Below, one piece after another: positions 46,350-57,300 of a stretch of DNA of 64,000 bases. A program made the translations under genes and the position numbers. Each line of letters starts with the position of its first letter. Within the stretch, counting starts at the first letter, position 1. The DNA comes from Parelaphostrongylus tenuis. Taxonomy: Eukaryota > Nematoda > Chromadorea > Rhabditida > Metastrongylidae. Where the stretch lies: contig JAHQIW010000782.1 in the NCBI GenBank assembly GCA_019055375.1, forward strand, positions 1 through 64,000. Reading direction: 5' to 3'. The notes beneath the pieces were generated by a model. That model was not told where the DNA came from. It saw nothing but the letters and a program-made list of their open reading frames with translations, and did not search any database.

Positions 46350-47920
46350 GTTTCATTCGTAAACGATGAGATCACCGCCGTTTCTATGATAGTTATTTTC
46401 TATCTCTCGCCATTGTCCATTGTAAAGTGGGAGTTCCACAAACATCTTTTCAAAAGTTCGTGGGTGTTGCTATTTTTAGCATTACTTTGTTATCGGTACT
46501 GAATCGTTATCTTACCACAATATTACTTATGATGAACTACGCACCTAAAAATGGCTTCAACCTAATTCCGAAGCAGTCTAGGAATGTAGTCAATCAGTCG
46601 ATCAAGCAGCACTCGGGAAACAAGATCTCTCACCTTATCAATGGCCGCTGCGTTGTTACAAGCAGTGCACATTGTTACTTACTTAGATTTCGTGGCCTGA
46701 CCTCACTTTGCTGGTCCATCTTTATGGAGAGTCGCGTGTGTTCCAATACAAATTCGCTCCTGACTTGGTTGAGCATAACTGTGTTCCGATCCAATTTCGA
46801 GGTTGTTATTGCTGTGTTCGCCCTCCCCTCATTTGTCAAATTTGATTCCACGAGTACTCACCTACTTTTGTGAGTCGGAAACTGGTCAGCTGCTCTGTGA
46901 CTAAGTTGTTATTTGCTCGGAAATGTTTTTATCATTGCTCCACCTTTAGCTGAGTTTTCTGTGGAGGAGTCGGATTCTTGAATTTTGAGGTTGAATTGGG
47001 ATGTGAACCGCGCCTCTGTACATCGTCGTTCAACGCCGTGGAAGCTTACCAGATCACCTTCTCGCCAACCATAGTTAGGTGACATGCGGCGTCAGTGACC
47101 GTTTCAAGTGCAAGAGCTTTTCGAACGTTCTAGACTACTAGAACGTGCTAAAATCAACGATTTATGACGTATTTATCTGAGCAGTGAATTCAAAAACACA
47201 TGAATGATGAAAAATGAATAAACTATGCGTGACAACAATGGTTCAGCGAAGCATATGTCACTATTAATATGCCTCTCCCTTCGTTGTTTGGGCATTTTTG
47301 AAATAGATAATAGGGATTTATTTGATTTCGTGTATTCTGGTGGGTTGAGTGACTCGAGATAATCAAGAGAAGACGCTGAAACATTTGCAAATTTGGGAGG
47401 TAACAAGGCGCAAACATGAGTAAAAGTTTTCGTGCGCATCATTTTGACTGTATTGTTTGCTGTTAACTTCTAATTCACACTATATTACTTAACGTGTCTT
47501 TCAGGGACGTTTTAAAACGTATTAGTTACCATAAAGTGAGGTTATCGCAGAAGTTTATTAACGACAATGTAAAGTGTAGTAAACGTATTTTTACCCATGT
47601 GAATGTCTTTTCGAACAAGTAATTATCCTCATTGCCCTCAATATTTCTGAGTATTTTTAACTAGTACTGCTAATTGCTTCCCATTGTATTTACCTAACGT
47701 TAGAGCTCATTTCAAAATCTTCGTTCTTCGAAAATGTGATGCTGTTGAAATCTCTCTCCGAAAGATCTTACCTTTTTGGTTGCTACATCTCCTCCCACTT
47801 ATCTCATTAACCAGTATGAAGTGCACCAGCTAAGGTCATACTAATTGCTCTTGTCCTTCAGAGTCATCCAATGGATCTCACGTGCTTGGAAGCTGAGGCA
47901 TTCTATACTTCATTATTTTA
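46350..47920. other. No gene recognised
   Basis: The 148-codon frame 46427-46873 (+) is hydrophobic at its start but has no family signature. The 89-codon minus frame 47442-47173 starts with two methionines and has balanced composition, but no splice or homology support. Both are left uncalled. Confidence 0.3.
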
Positions 47921-47925
47921 GTGAT

Positions 47926-48185
47926 GGGGTGGAGTAGCGCAGTAGTGATAAGATGTATCCGGGAAGCAAAGTGATAAGCAAGGCGCTGGCTCGATCCCCT
48001 CCTTGATACTGTGTCGCAATCAATCAACGAATGTCTCAGCTCGTCTACCTCCAGGATTGCAAGAAAAATCGTCTCAACCAGCATTATATGAAATTAATCA
48101 TGAAGACGGAATTCTTGAGCAACTGTCGAAGCAACGCGTGAAATATACCATAAAACCTTTGTGGAGAATGAATGCGAGGAAATGA
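47926..48185 (+). repeat. SINE-like family B, fairly complete copy
   Basis: Head 'gagtagcgcagtagtgataa' and B box 'gctggctcgatcccctcct', then 'gtctcagctcgtctacctcc', 'aggattgcaagaaaaatcgt' and 'ctcaaccagcattatatgaa'. These blocks parallel 49565-49800. Confidence 0.6.
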
Positions 48186-48649
48186 TTTGCATGTTCAAGG
48201 ATCAGGGATTCGCACAATAAAGAAATATGATATTGAGTTATTAACAAAAAAAAAAGTTGAGTGACAAGTCTTGCACTGCCAAACGCTTACCGCATAGCTT
48301 TCCACTTGGGTCTCCTTATCAGAAAGGGCTTTTTTTTTGAATTCACTAAGGCATCCAGAATCATTCAAATTTTCATCATAAATTGTTCCAAACGTTCGAC
48401 ACCGTTCATCCTACCAGTCAATAACTATTAATATTTTCAGTACTGTATTTCCAATCTTTGAATCATAAAAGACTGCTCTCAATTTTAGTTGCATTAGTCA
48501 CATTGCTGAACAAATATCACAATGTAATAGTGGGAGAGCGATTTCATTGATTAAGCCATTCTGTTTGTTTTCCCTAATTTATCAGTCCTTATTCATAGAG
48601 GAGAGTAAATATCAGCGACTGAAACGAGTATGATTAGTCAAGGTTGGTA

Positions 48650-49075
48650 CGAAAGTGACTCTAGATTTTTTGGCGGTCTAAAACCGTAATGATATGATTA
48701 CATTTCATAGACCTGCTCAAAATGATTATATCATTTAGAGCGGGTTTCTACAAAAAGCGGTCAATAGGAGAGGTTTGTCGACGATGAGTTTTTCTGCAAC
48801 ACCTTCTGTAGTCTCGGGGGATTAGTTTCGGTGATTGCTCTCAAATAGTCATTGTCATCTTCCCATGGTCAGAGACCATGTTCCTCATATTCGAGTCTCT
48901 CGTTCCTTTACGAAAGGTCTTGAACCATCGCTGCACTGTACGTTTGTTACCAGTTACTTGGCCAAATACGTTATTGATATCACGAGCTGTCTCTGCTACT
49001 TTACGACCCATTTTAAACTCGGATAAGAAATTCGCTTGATTTCTTTTTGTCAAACATCCCTTTCATAGTCTAAAA
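48650..49075 (-). mobile_element. Mariner-type transposase remnant (N-terminal helix-turn-helix region)
   Basis: On the minus strand from about 49053 the translation reads FLSEFKMGRKVAETARDINN and VTGNKRTVQRWFKTFRKG, the DNA-binding region typical of mariner-family transposases. The frame ends soon after, with no catalytic part visible, so this is an internally deleted relic. Confidence 0.7.
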
Positions 49076-49101
49076 TAAGTGTAAGATAAACCGAAAATTA
49101 A

Positions 49102-49413
49102 TGAGCGCACGTGTCGCAGTGATTAGAGGTGCTCTACGTCGCATACAAGGTCGATGGTTCCATCTCGCTCTTAGGGCTCACCAATCCATCCGTCCTTCCG
49201 AGCTTGTAAATTGGTATTAACTGATCTCAGACTTATCTGGCAAGATAAGAAGCTTGGAGTCGATACAGCGGTAGGCCACCCGCGAGTCGTTGTAAAGGCC
49301 AGAGATGCATTCATTCACCTCAGACGAAGCTAAAAATTGAAGGCGAATGCATGGCGTATCCCTAAGGAAGTAATCAACACCGAGAGCTTCATCCTTTTAT
49401 CCTTTTTATTACA
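49102..49413 (+). repeat. SINE-like family A, near-complete copy
   Basis: Head 'gtgtcgcagtgattagaggt', 'ggtcgatggttccatctcgc', then 'ctcagacttatctggcaaga', 'gtaaaggccagagatgcatt' and the end 'accgagagcttcatcctttt'. It begins about 30 bp after the mariner remnant. Confidence 0.85.
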
Positions 49414-49564
49414 CTCATTAGCTGCAAAACAAAAACGAGAAATGCGCATTGATATATTCATAACATAATCGCATTTATTTAAGAGTATATTTCAGTAACA
49501 AAAGGCAAATTTCAACACAATGCATAAACCGTAGATACTTTTTCGCCAATTTAATAAGTAATGC

Positions 49565-49800
49565 CGAGGACACAGTGGCCGAGTGGTTGTGATGCTCGTT
49601 GGGGCGCTCGCGAAGCTGAGCTTCATCCTCCAAACTCTCTGTCAGTCAACAACAATGTCACATGGAACGCCACACAGCCAGGCTATTCTCAAGATTGCAA
49701 AGAGACATGCTCGACCAGTATTCTACGTCATTCAAGAAAAAGACGATCGAACAAATTGAATGCTAGAATTACTGGGATCCGCACAAAAAAAAGTTGTGAT
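49565..49800 (+). repeat. SINE-like family B (Ser/Leu-type head), best copy
   Basis: Head 'cagtggccgagtggttgtga', as in serine/leucine tRNAs, then 'ctctctgtcagtcaacaaca', 'atggaacgccacacagccag', 'gctattctcaagattgcaaa' and 'cgaccagtattctacgtcat'. It matches the minus-strand copy at 14985-15130 closely and the degenerate B copies partly. Confidence 0.65.
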
Positions 49801-49897
49801 GACGGGTCGTGTAAATAAAATAGATAAGTAATACTCGAAATTCCTAGTATTTCAGCTGCATTTTTCGCAGTGTTATGATGTTTCGTAAGCACCTAAA

Positions 49898-50425
49898 AGA
49901 ATTGAGTAGTGAGCAAAAACACGACCTCAGCCGGGAATCGAACCCGCGTTTGATCCATACCGTGAACGCGTGCTCTACCACTACACCACCGAGGCACAAT
50001 AGCACTACCACTCATTCTTCAACATTTCTATGTTAGCTATTAATCACCAACCTTTAGCAGGTTTGGTCGGGTATGCGATTTGGCTTTACAAACCCCAGTT
50101 GAGTTGACAGCCTCGGTGGTGAAGTGGTAAGGCATGCACCTTCGGCATGGATGAAACGCGGGTTCGATTCCCGCCTCAGGTCGTATTTTTGCTCACCACT
50201 CAATTCTCTTAGTTTTCAAAGCGAAATCGTATGCCCGGCCACCTGTTGAAGATTTGTGGTTGAGAACTAACATAGAATTGTTGAAGAATGAATGGTGATG
50301 TAATTGCGGCTTCGGTGGCGTAGTGGTAGAGCACGAGTCCCTGGTCTGGATGAAACGCGAGTTCAATTCCCGCCTGGGGCCTTGTTTTTGCTCATCACTC
50401 AATTCTCTTAGGTATAATAACATAA
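49898..50425. repeat. Foldback with three tRNA-like units
   Basis: The left arm (49898-50102) and right arm (50211-50425) are inverted copies. Outer ends pair 'aaaagaattgagtagtgagc' with 'gctcatcactcaattctctt'; inner ends pair 'cgggtatgcgatttggcttt' with 'aaagcgaaatcgtatgcccg'. Each arm contains a tRNA-like unit (gcctcggtggtgtagtggta... on minus at about 49921-49995; gcttcggtggcgtagtggta... on plus at about 50311-50382). A third lies in the loop on plus, about 50111-50182 (gcctcggtggtgaagtggta ... gggttcgattcccgcct). The T arm and acceptor stem pair well; the anticodon arm does not form a normal seven-base loop, so these are tRNA-derived repeats rather than tRNA genes. Confidence 0.75.
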
Positions 50426-50982
50426 ATAAGCAAGTAATGTCGAGTGTAAATCATCGCCGAATCGGAGATTCCGTGCTCCATTTGAACTCTATGCTTCTGA
50501 TTGTCGTTTGCCGCTGAAATCATCTGCGAAGCTGCTTTGCCTTCCTTCCTCTTTCTTTTCTCTCTAGTCATTTTCCTCTTTTTTGGCTTTCGTGATTTTC
50601 CTCTGCTTTCGTTCATTTCACTTCGGAATCAATGAGTATTGCTGTGCCAAGGGGAGGATGGAGAGGAAAGGAGGAAAGGAGGAATCGAGGAAGAGGAGGT
50701 CTCAAACGATTGATCGCACTATTTGCTAAAAGCAAATGAGTGTTGCATCCGGTATTCTTAGAATTTCTAAGTTTTCCTTTTTGTTTTTTATCGCCAATCG
50801 ATTATAGATTAACTTAAAGTACAAGTATATCACGAAAATTGTCAAATATTACTTGATCTACGAAGATAATTTTGGCGAAATGTCAATACGCGTTCAGTTC
50901 AACTGTGACTTTACCTCTTAGTTCAACTTTTACTTTGTTCTTTGTATAGAGGGAAGAGGCGTCGTATATGAGCAAACCTTTG

Positions 50983-51057
50983 AACCTCATAAGCGGGAAT
51001 CGAACCCTAATCGCACCGTTCCGGCGGCTCATGCTAACGAATTGCGCTATGGAGGCT
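50983..51057 (-). repeat. tRNA-like unit or tRNA pseudogene
   Basis: The reverse complement begins 'gcctccatagcgcaattcgt' and ends 'gggttcgattcccgc ttatgagg'. A and B boxes are at tRNA spacing; the T-stem has mismatches and the acceptor stem only pairs with a bulge. It is more tRNA-like than the SINE heads but unlikely to be functional. Confidence 0.45.
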
Positions 51058-51210
51058 CTTGTTCTGGCGTCACTTTTTCTGTGATATAGGGTATAAATGA
51101 ACATATTTGACGATATATTTCTTCAACCTTATGCTAACTTCTTCTAATTCCACCAACTAGTGTCTCAGATCCAGTTTTCCCGCGTATTTTTGATGTCGCT
51201 TTCGCCCTTT

Positions 51211-51275
51211 CGCTCTCTCTGTCTGCCTGTCTCTCTGTCTGTCTGTCTGTCTATGTCTGTCTGTGTTTCTCTGTA
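51211..51275 (+). repeat. TCTG tetranucleotide repeat
   Basis: Imperfect run of ctgt/tctg units immediately upstream of the CAP first exon. Confidence 0.85.
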
Positions 51276-51334
51276 CATCGTCTCTCTCCATCTCGTTTAT
51301 TTTAACTTCTAGTTTTGTTGTAAATAATTTACGA

Positions 51335-51346
51335 ACCCTATCTTAG
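51335..51346 (+). promoter_or_regulatory. Likely trans-splice acceptor of CAP
   Basis: 'accctatcttag' ends 26 bp before the first CAP ATG (51373). A spliced leader could be added here, as is common for nematode genes. An ordinary acceptor following an upstream non-coding exon would look the same. Confidence 0.45.
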
Positions 51347-51372
51347 ACAAGCTGTTGGAACTCGAAACACTT

Positions 51373-54300
51373 ATGGAACAGTTGGCTAAGTTGGTGACAA
51401 GATTGGAAACCGTCACGGCAAATCTGGAAAATCTCCGCGCCACCGCTCCACCGATTGCTCGGAAACCGAAGAATTTGGGCGAATCTGGTAAGGCTAGATT
51501 TCAACCCATTCGTCTTTCAATAACCAAAATATACATGTATAGATGCATATATGCGTATACACGCAAGTGTATGTATGTGAGGAGCGCATGTAGCGCAGTG
51601 GTTACAAGTGATATGGGTCGCACACGAGGTCAATGGTTTGATCCCGCGTCGTTAGCTCAGCAAGTCATCTATCCCTCCGATGTCGGTAAATTTGTACCAG
51701 ACTTGTCTAGGGTGATAAGCAGCACTTACTCGATACCATCGATGGGCTACCACTGTCATTGTAAAGGCCAGGAGCATTCAATCACCCTCAAACGTAGGTA
51801 AAGATTCAAGACGAGTGCATGGCGCATCCCTCAAGGATTTATCAACTCCGAAAGCTTATTTATCCTTTTGCGTATATGAGGCGGATGTGAAGCAACGATT
51901 AGAAGTACTCTGCGTCACAAACCAGGTTGATGGTCCGGTCCCACGCTCATAGCTCACCAACCTTTCCATCCTGGCAGCAGATTTCACTTGATACATCGTT
52001 AGGTCACCGCAGCCACCGTAAAGGCCATTTATACATCCAGTCATCGCAAACGAAATCAAAAGTTGAAGACGAATGCATGGAGCATTTTTCATGGATTGAT
52101 CAACGTCTAGAGCTTTATCTTTTCATACATGAATATGTCTCATAATCAATGCGAGACGGACTATGGATTGCCATGGTGGAACTGTTCTTACTTGGAAAAA
52201 AAACGATGACCTTATCGGTGTTCTCAACCAACAGTGAAGGTTAACGGAGTCGAGTGATTCACTGTACAGAGTGAGAAGGTGATTCTATATGTGGTTGACG
52301 TCATGCTGAAGTAAATAACATTCATGAACAAAGACAAAGTATGAGTCATTTAACGTCGACCGACCACGTTTCTCCGATAATGTAATGTTAACGTGACGCA
52401 TTCCATCTAGCATTCAGTCATGGCCCTTCGTCGACGTATAATCTCGAAGAATCATATTCTATTCCGACATCCGACAACATGTAAGTTTTCTTGTTACCGA
52501 CTCATTTCTGAATCGATCGAATGGGTGGGTGGCTCTCGCTTCATTCACCAGAAATGAGACATTATATTAGTAACTATTCGTAAAAATGGATCATGTAAAT
52601 ACTTTTTCATATAGTCAGATCATATTGATCGAGTGTCCATGTAACATGGCGGAGGATAGCTTGGATATCGTTTCGTCACCGATTCATTCATTTATCATAA
52701 ACCAACCGCAAGCGAGATCCAGTGCGCGCATTCGTACCCAACAGTTGCTATCTCGCGGAAATCTCCTCCTCACCTCTCCCACCTTTCGTGCTTTAAACAA
52801 TATCTACGTCGTTTCGTTTATGTATAATCGTTCTACACTCGATGTTCACTTTTATTATTTGTGCCTCATTCTTTGCAGCACCGTTTTCGTTTTATTGATC
52901 TTAAAAGATCACCAAGTATAGAGTAGATGCAATGGTGTCATTTTTTCAGTTCACGAACGGAAATGGAAAGGTTGATATTTGTTCTCCTGTGGTTCGAGTC
53001 GTAGTTGTTGCCTTATGAGGCTGTGTCTATGGATCTACTATTCCTGAACGTCCCTAGACCGTACAATAGGTTCCCGATGGGCTATCGACCGTTAAATCGA
53101 AGACTTGGTACACAAGCAAAGTCAACTTTTTCTCTTCATCCATCTGAAAACGAAACCGATTCTATATACCACGACCCTGCTATGTTCGTTTCTCATACAA
53201 CCTTAACTGAAATCAAGACCAATGGCATCTCGTCCAGCGATTATCGACGCAACAATACAGATCCTCTTATGAAAGTCCGTAGCCATTTATCTTTGCCAAC
53301 ATCCCCAATCCACTCTATGTCTTCTAATGATTACATCTCGCCAAATGATTTTCACAAATGGAGAGACTCGCAATCAAATGATCTTAGCTCTAGATTTTCC
53401 TCTTACCCACGAGAAACGCAAGTGGTTGACCGTTCTCACTCTAAGCAATTTCTTAGAAGGTTACAACTTCAAAAGGAAAAAATTGAAAATCACGAACGTG
53501 AAAAGCAACTGACGGATGGTTTGCTGTACTCTTACGAAATAGTTGATCCACTACCTAGAAAGAAAGTCTCACATATGTTATGCAGGAATGAAGTTCCATC
53601 TCCTACAGATGACCATATTCAATCATACAAAGTTGCTGCGCCACACTTGCATAAAACGCAGTCCGACTCGTCCATTTTTCATGAGTTTGATCCTAGATTA
53701 TCTCTTACACGAAATATTTCAACAATGAGTTTTTCATCTGCTACGAAGGAACATCGTCGCCGATACGACAGAGGTGGAAAACAGGGATTGTCTCTTAAAT
53801 GGAGAGCTCCTAAAGAAGGATTCTTTGCGTCGAAACATCAGCAAGATCCAAGTTGGATGACCAATCCTCCTCCTCCATTCGCTTTTCGAGTAAACGACAC
53901 ACCGATGTTTGTACCTACTTCAGTGGGAAAGTGTGACGAAAATTTGGACGTCTGCCAGATATCTCCTTCCAGACTTGATGAAACGAAGATCAGAAAGTTC
54001 AGAGACAACCAGTTGATTCCAAAAGAGATTTATTCATTCGCCGAACCTGAAATGCAAATAACAAACAGCGAGAAGAGAGGTCATATCTCTACTTCTACAC
54101 CACAGTTTTCAACTGAGGAGATAGCTCACTTACAAATGCCTCTCCGTAAATGGGAAAATATGGAGGTTTTACCTCGCGCAGCTAACCAAGAGAATAGCTG
54201 TTTCGGTGCATCAATGCCTGAGCATAACAGCCTAAGGCCATCTTTCTTTTACGGAAACAAGCCCTCGTGTTCTAATATTTCTATCGCGACAATCGATAGT

Positions 54301-57300
54301 GGCCCATCGTCACGCCTTATTCAGTCGTCGTATCATGAATACAAAAGTGTTAATGATCTTGGCGAGAATATTGTGTACGCTCCCACCCAGTCAAAGGTAT
54401 TCACAGGATTTAAGAATCTAAGCGATAACCTTGATAATGGTCATTTTGACCACAGAAACTCACAGGAAACTCAAGGTATAATGAGTCGTCCCAAAGAGAG
54501 GACATTTGCTATTGTCTCACGACCTCAAACACCACTTGCTTCGTTACAAAATGTAGCCGATTCTACTAATCCAGTATATCATCCTCAACCAAATTATTCT
54601 CCAGTTGTAGAGGAAGGTAGATTACTGCACGATCGGTCAATTATGCCACCCACTCCCGGTGCAATATCGAACAACTTTATGTCGTCAAATCGAAGCGCTA
54701 GCTCATCGATGTCCTCATACGATAACGCAGGCGAAGCTGATTTCTATCCACAGTCCTCTTCTCGTACTGATTCGTCAAATAATTATAAAAGAATCGGTTC
54801 GACTCCAGCTCATGGTATTCTTGTCAAAGTCACGAAGGAGGGCCACGTGCTTCAAAAAAGGTTGTATTCCAGTGCGACTCAGATAGGGTTGACCGTTTAT
54901 TACATGACAATGGTGAATTTTCGTATCAAATCTCCAATTTTTTCTTTGCAGTTTTCACCTGCTTAGTATGCTCATGTCAAAGACTTTATTCAGTTGTCTC
55001 TACTGAAGCTCCGCCTCATGTGAAAGCGTTCGATAGTTTGCTATCGGATTTGGTCGAACAGTGGTCGAATCTATCCGATCAGATCGGGGGAGATGTCGCT
55101 ATTTTGGTTTGTCAACCAGCAGCCATTCGATGGCGTTTGCGAGTGTAATGATTAAACGACACTTGTTTGCAGCAAGGGATGGTGACGGCCGTGTTCAATT
55201 CTTTACGATTTTTTTTGTGGACAGCTGCTAGCCGGCCTGAACCATCGTCTGACGAGACGCAGAAATTGGTTTCACCTATTGTAAACCTGTTATCCGAGAT
55301 CAATATATTCAAGGTACTTCTTTTTTCTGAAGTATTCTAATGCGTTTCCATTCTCTTTCATGCTCAGCTCCTTCTTTTTTGACATAGTGTCCAACATATC
55401 TAGGATTCGAAGCGGAATACGTCGCAGTTCAACCATCTTTGTGCTGTCGCCGAGGGTATTCCGGCAGTTGGATGGGTTTTAGTGGTTTGTTTTTGCACAA
55501 TAGTTCTTTTGTTATGTGGCAGCCCTTTGCAGATAACATGAACCGTTTTCGATGCACAATATTCTTTCCTGGGTGGAGCTTTTTTACTAGATTGTCATTC
55601 GAAAGCTCAAATCTCGGCAATCTCAGCAGTGTGTTTGGTTTCTGAAATACTTACTTAGTACGCTGTAGCAGTGAAAGATATATCTTTTATATTCGGAACG
55701 TTAGTTTGCACGGCTATAATCCATGGAAGGTTTTTCATTAGACTATACTTATGCTTATTTGATAGCATTATACTACTGATCTCGAAATCAAATCTGGTTT
55801 TTGGAAAAAGTTTTCATAGTGCACTGTGGGAACGAAGAAAAGATTACGTTTCATTAGCGGAGTTTTTTTTTCGCATAAGCACAAAAAAATATATGAGTTT
55901 GGAGAAGAAGTTAGGTATTTCTCTGTTAGACGGCGTAAAATGAAAAACCAATCTAATTCGCTGGACAGGTACTTTTCATAGAAGTACTAGTGATTGTTCG
56001 AAAGCTCAAGTTTCTGGCTACAGCTCCACGTGGCCTTTTTATGACGCTGTTAGATCCAAAATAAAATTATGATTCTTATCCGCCGTTCGCCTTCATTTTT
56101 ACCTTGCATATCATTCGATGGAAGCGCGAAAAGTATATAGTTGTATAGAGGGATTTTAGTTGTATCTGATTCAATAATTTTATCTTTGGTTTCTTTTAAA
56201 GCGGAGAAAAAATTCCCATCTGAATAACAATATGTCAAACGCAAACGGTCGCGATCTCATGGTCCTGTCAATCAGCCGGTAAACAGGCTTGCCGAAAATG
56301 TAAAACTCGATTTTATATTTCTGCTAAAGGTGTTTCTATGGAATAAGCACACCGTTGGAATAATTGGTACTTACGCTATCGAATGATTACTAGTCTTAAG
56401 AAAGAGCTCTGCCGGCGAGGTGTAGAGCACAAATCTTTTTTTTCTTCTATAACGCTATCAAAAGAGCTTTTCTATAAAACAAATACATTTCTGAGTTCTT
56501 CGAAACTTGTGCTATTGAATGAGTACTAGTACTATAATGAAGGAGTTCCGTCTAGCAAAATACGCGCGAGGTAAGAAAAAAGGTACGAAGTCGTATGAAA
56601 CATTTTTTTATTTTGGATTTTACAACGTTATAAAAAGGACTTTTTGAAAGCCGGCTACGTGGGGCTGTAGCCAGAGACTCAAGCTTTTGGATGATTACTA
56701 AACACTCCTATGCAAAGTTCTTGTCCAGCGAATGAGGCCGAGTTTTCATTTGTCGCCGTCTAACAGAGTATTATCCGGTGTTATGTAGTATCAGAGTAAT
56801 GGAATGAATCTAAAGTTTTGTTCTCAAGGGAGAAAAAAATTCTTTATTAGCGAAAATCGCGTGGCACATACAAAAATTGATCAACTGCCGTTCGGAAAGG
56901 GTTGATTACACGAGCTGTTGTACTTAACTCACTATACTTTTATTTAGAAGAAAACGCCGGCACCTTATGTGAAGGAGATGTTGGAGTCATCAATGTTTTA
57001 TATCAATCGCATACTGAAGGAGTTCAAGGTTTTCTTTGGAGTCTAATATCAATATAATTCATTGTCTGCGAAGAGTCCAATCGATTTTAATAAACAGGAA
57101 GGTGATCAGAGAAATGTCGAATGGGCTCGACTATGGAAGCAGGTGCTCGAGGCTATGCACACGTTTGTTCGTCAAACCCATACTACTGGTCTGGTGTGGA
57201 ATAGTGCACCGGTAGGTCGTTACACCGTTCTTTCTAACCTTTTTTACGAGAGTTTTGTCCTCACATTTCGGAAAGGCTCGTTTACTGTGGAATTCATAAA

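Noticed and set aside
46427..46873. 148-codon open frame with a hydrophobic N-terminus, possibly a receptor
   Set aside because: Only one or two weak hydrophobic stretches, no receptor motifs, no splice sites that extend it, and it follows a degenerate SINE copy.
47173..47442. 89-codon minus-strand frame beginning with two methionines
   Set aside because: Composition is plausible, but there is no splice or homology support, and a second long frame overlaps it on the same strand.
49921..50382. Functional tRNA genes
   Set aside because: The A and B boxes and acceptor and T stems look right, but no proper seven-base anticodon loop closed by a five-pair stem can be drawn in any of the three units, and they lie within a foldback.
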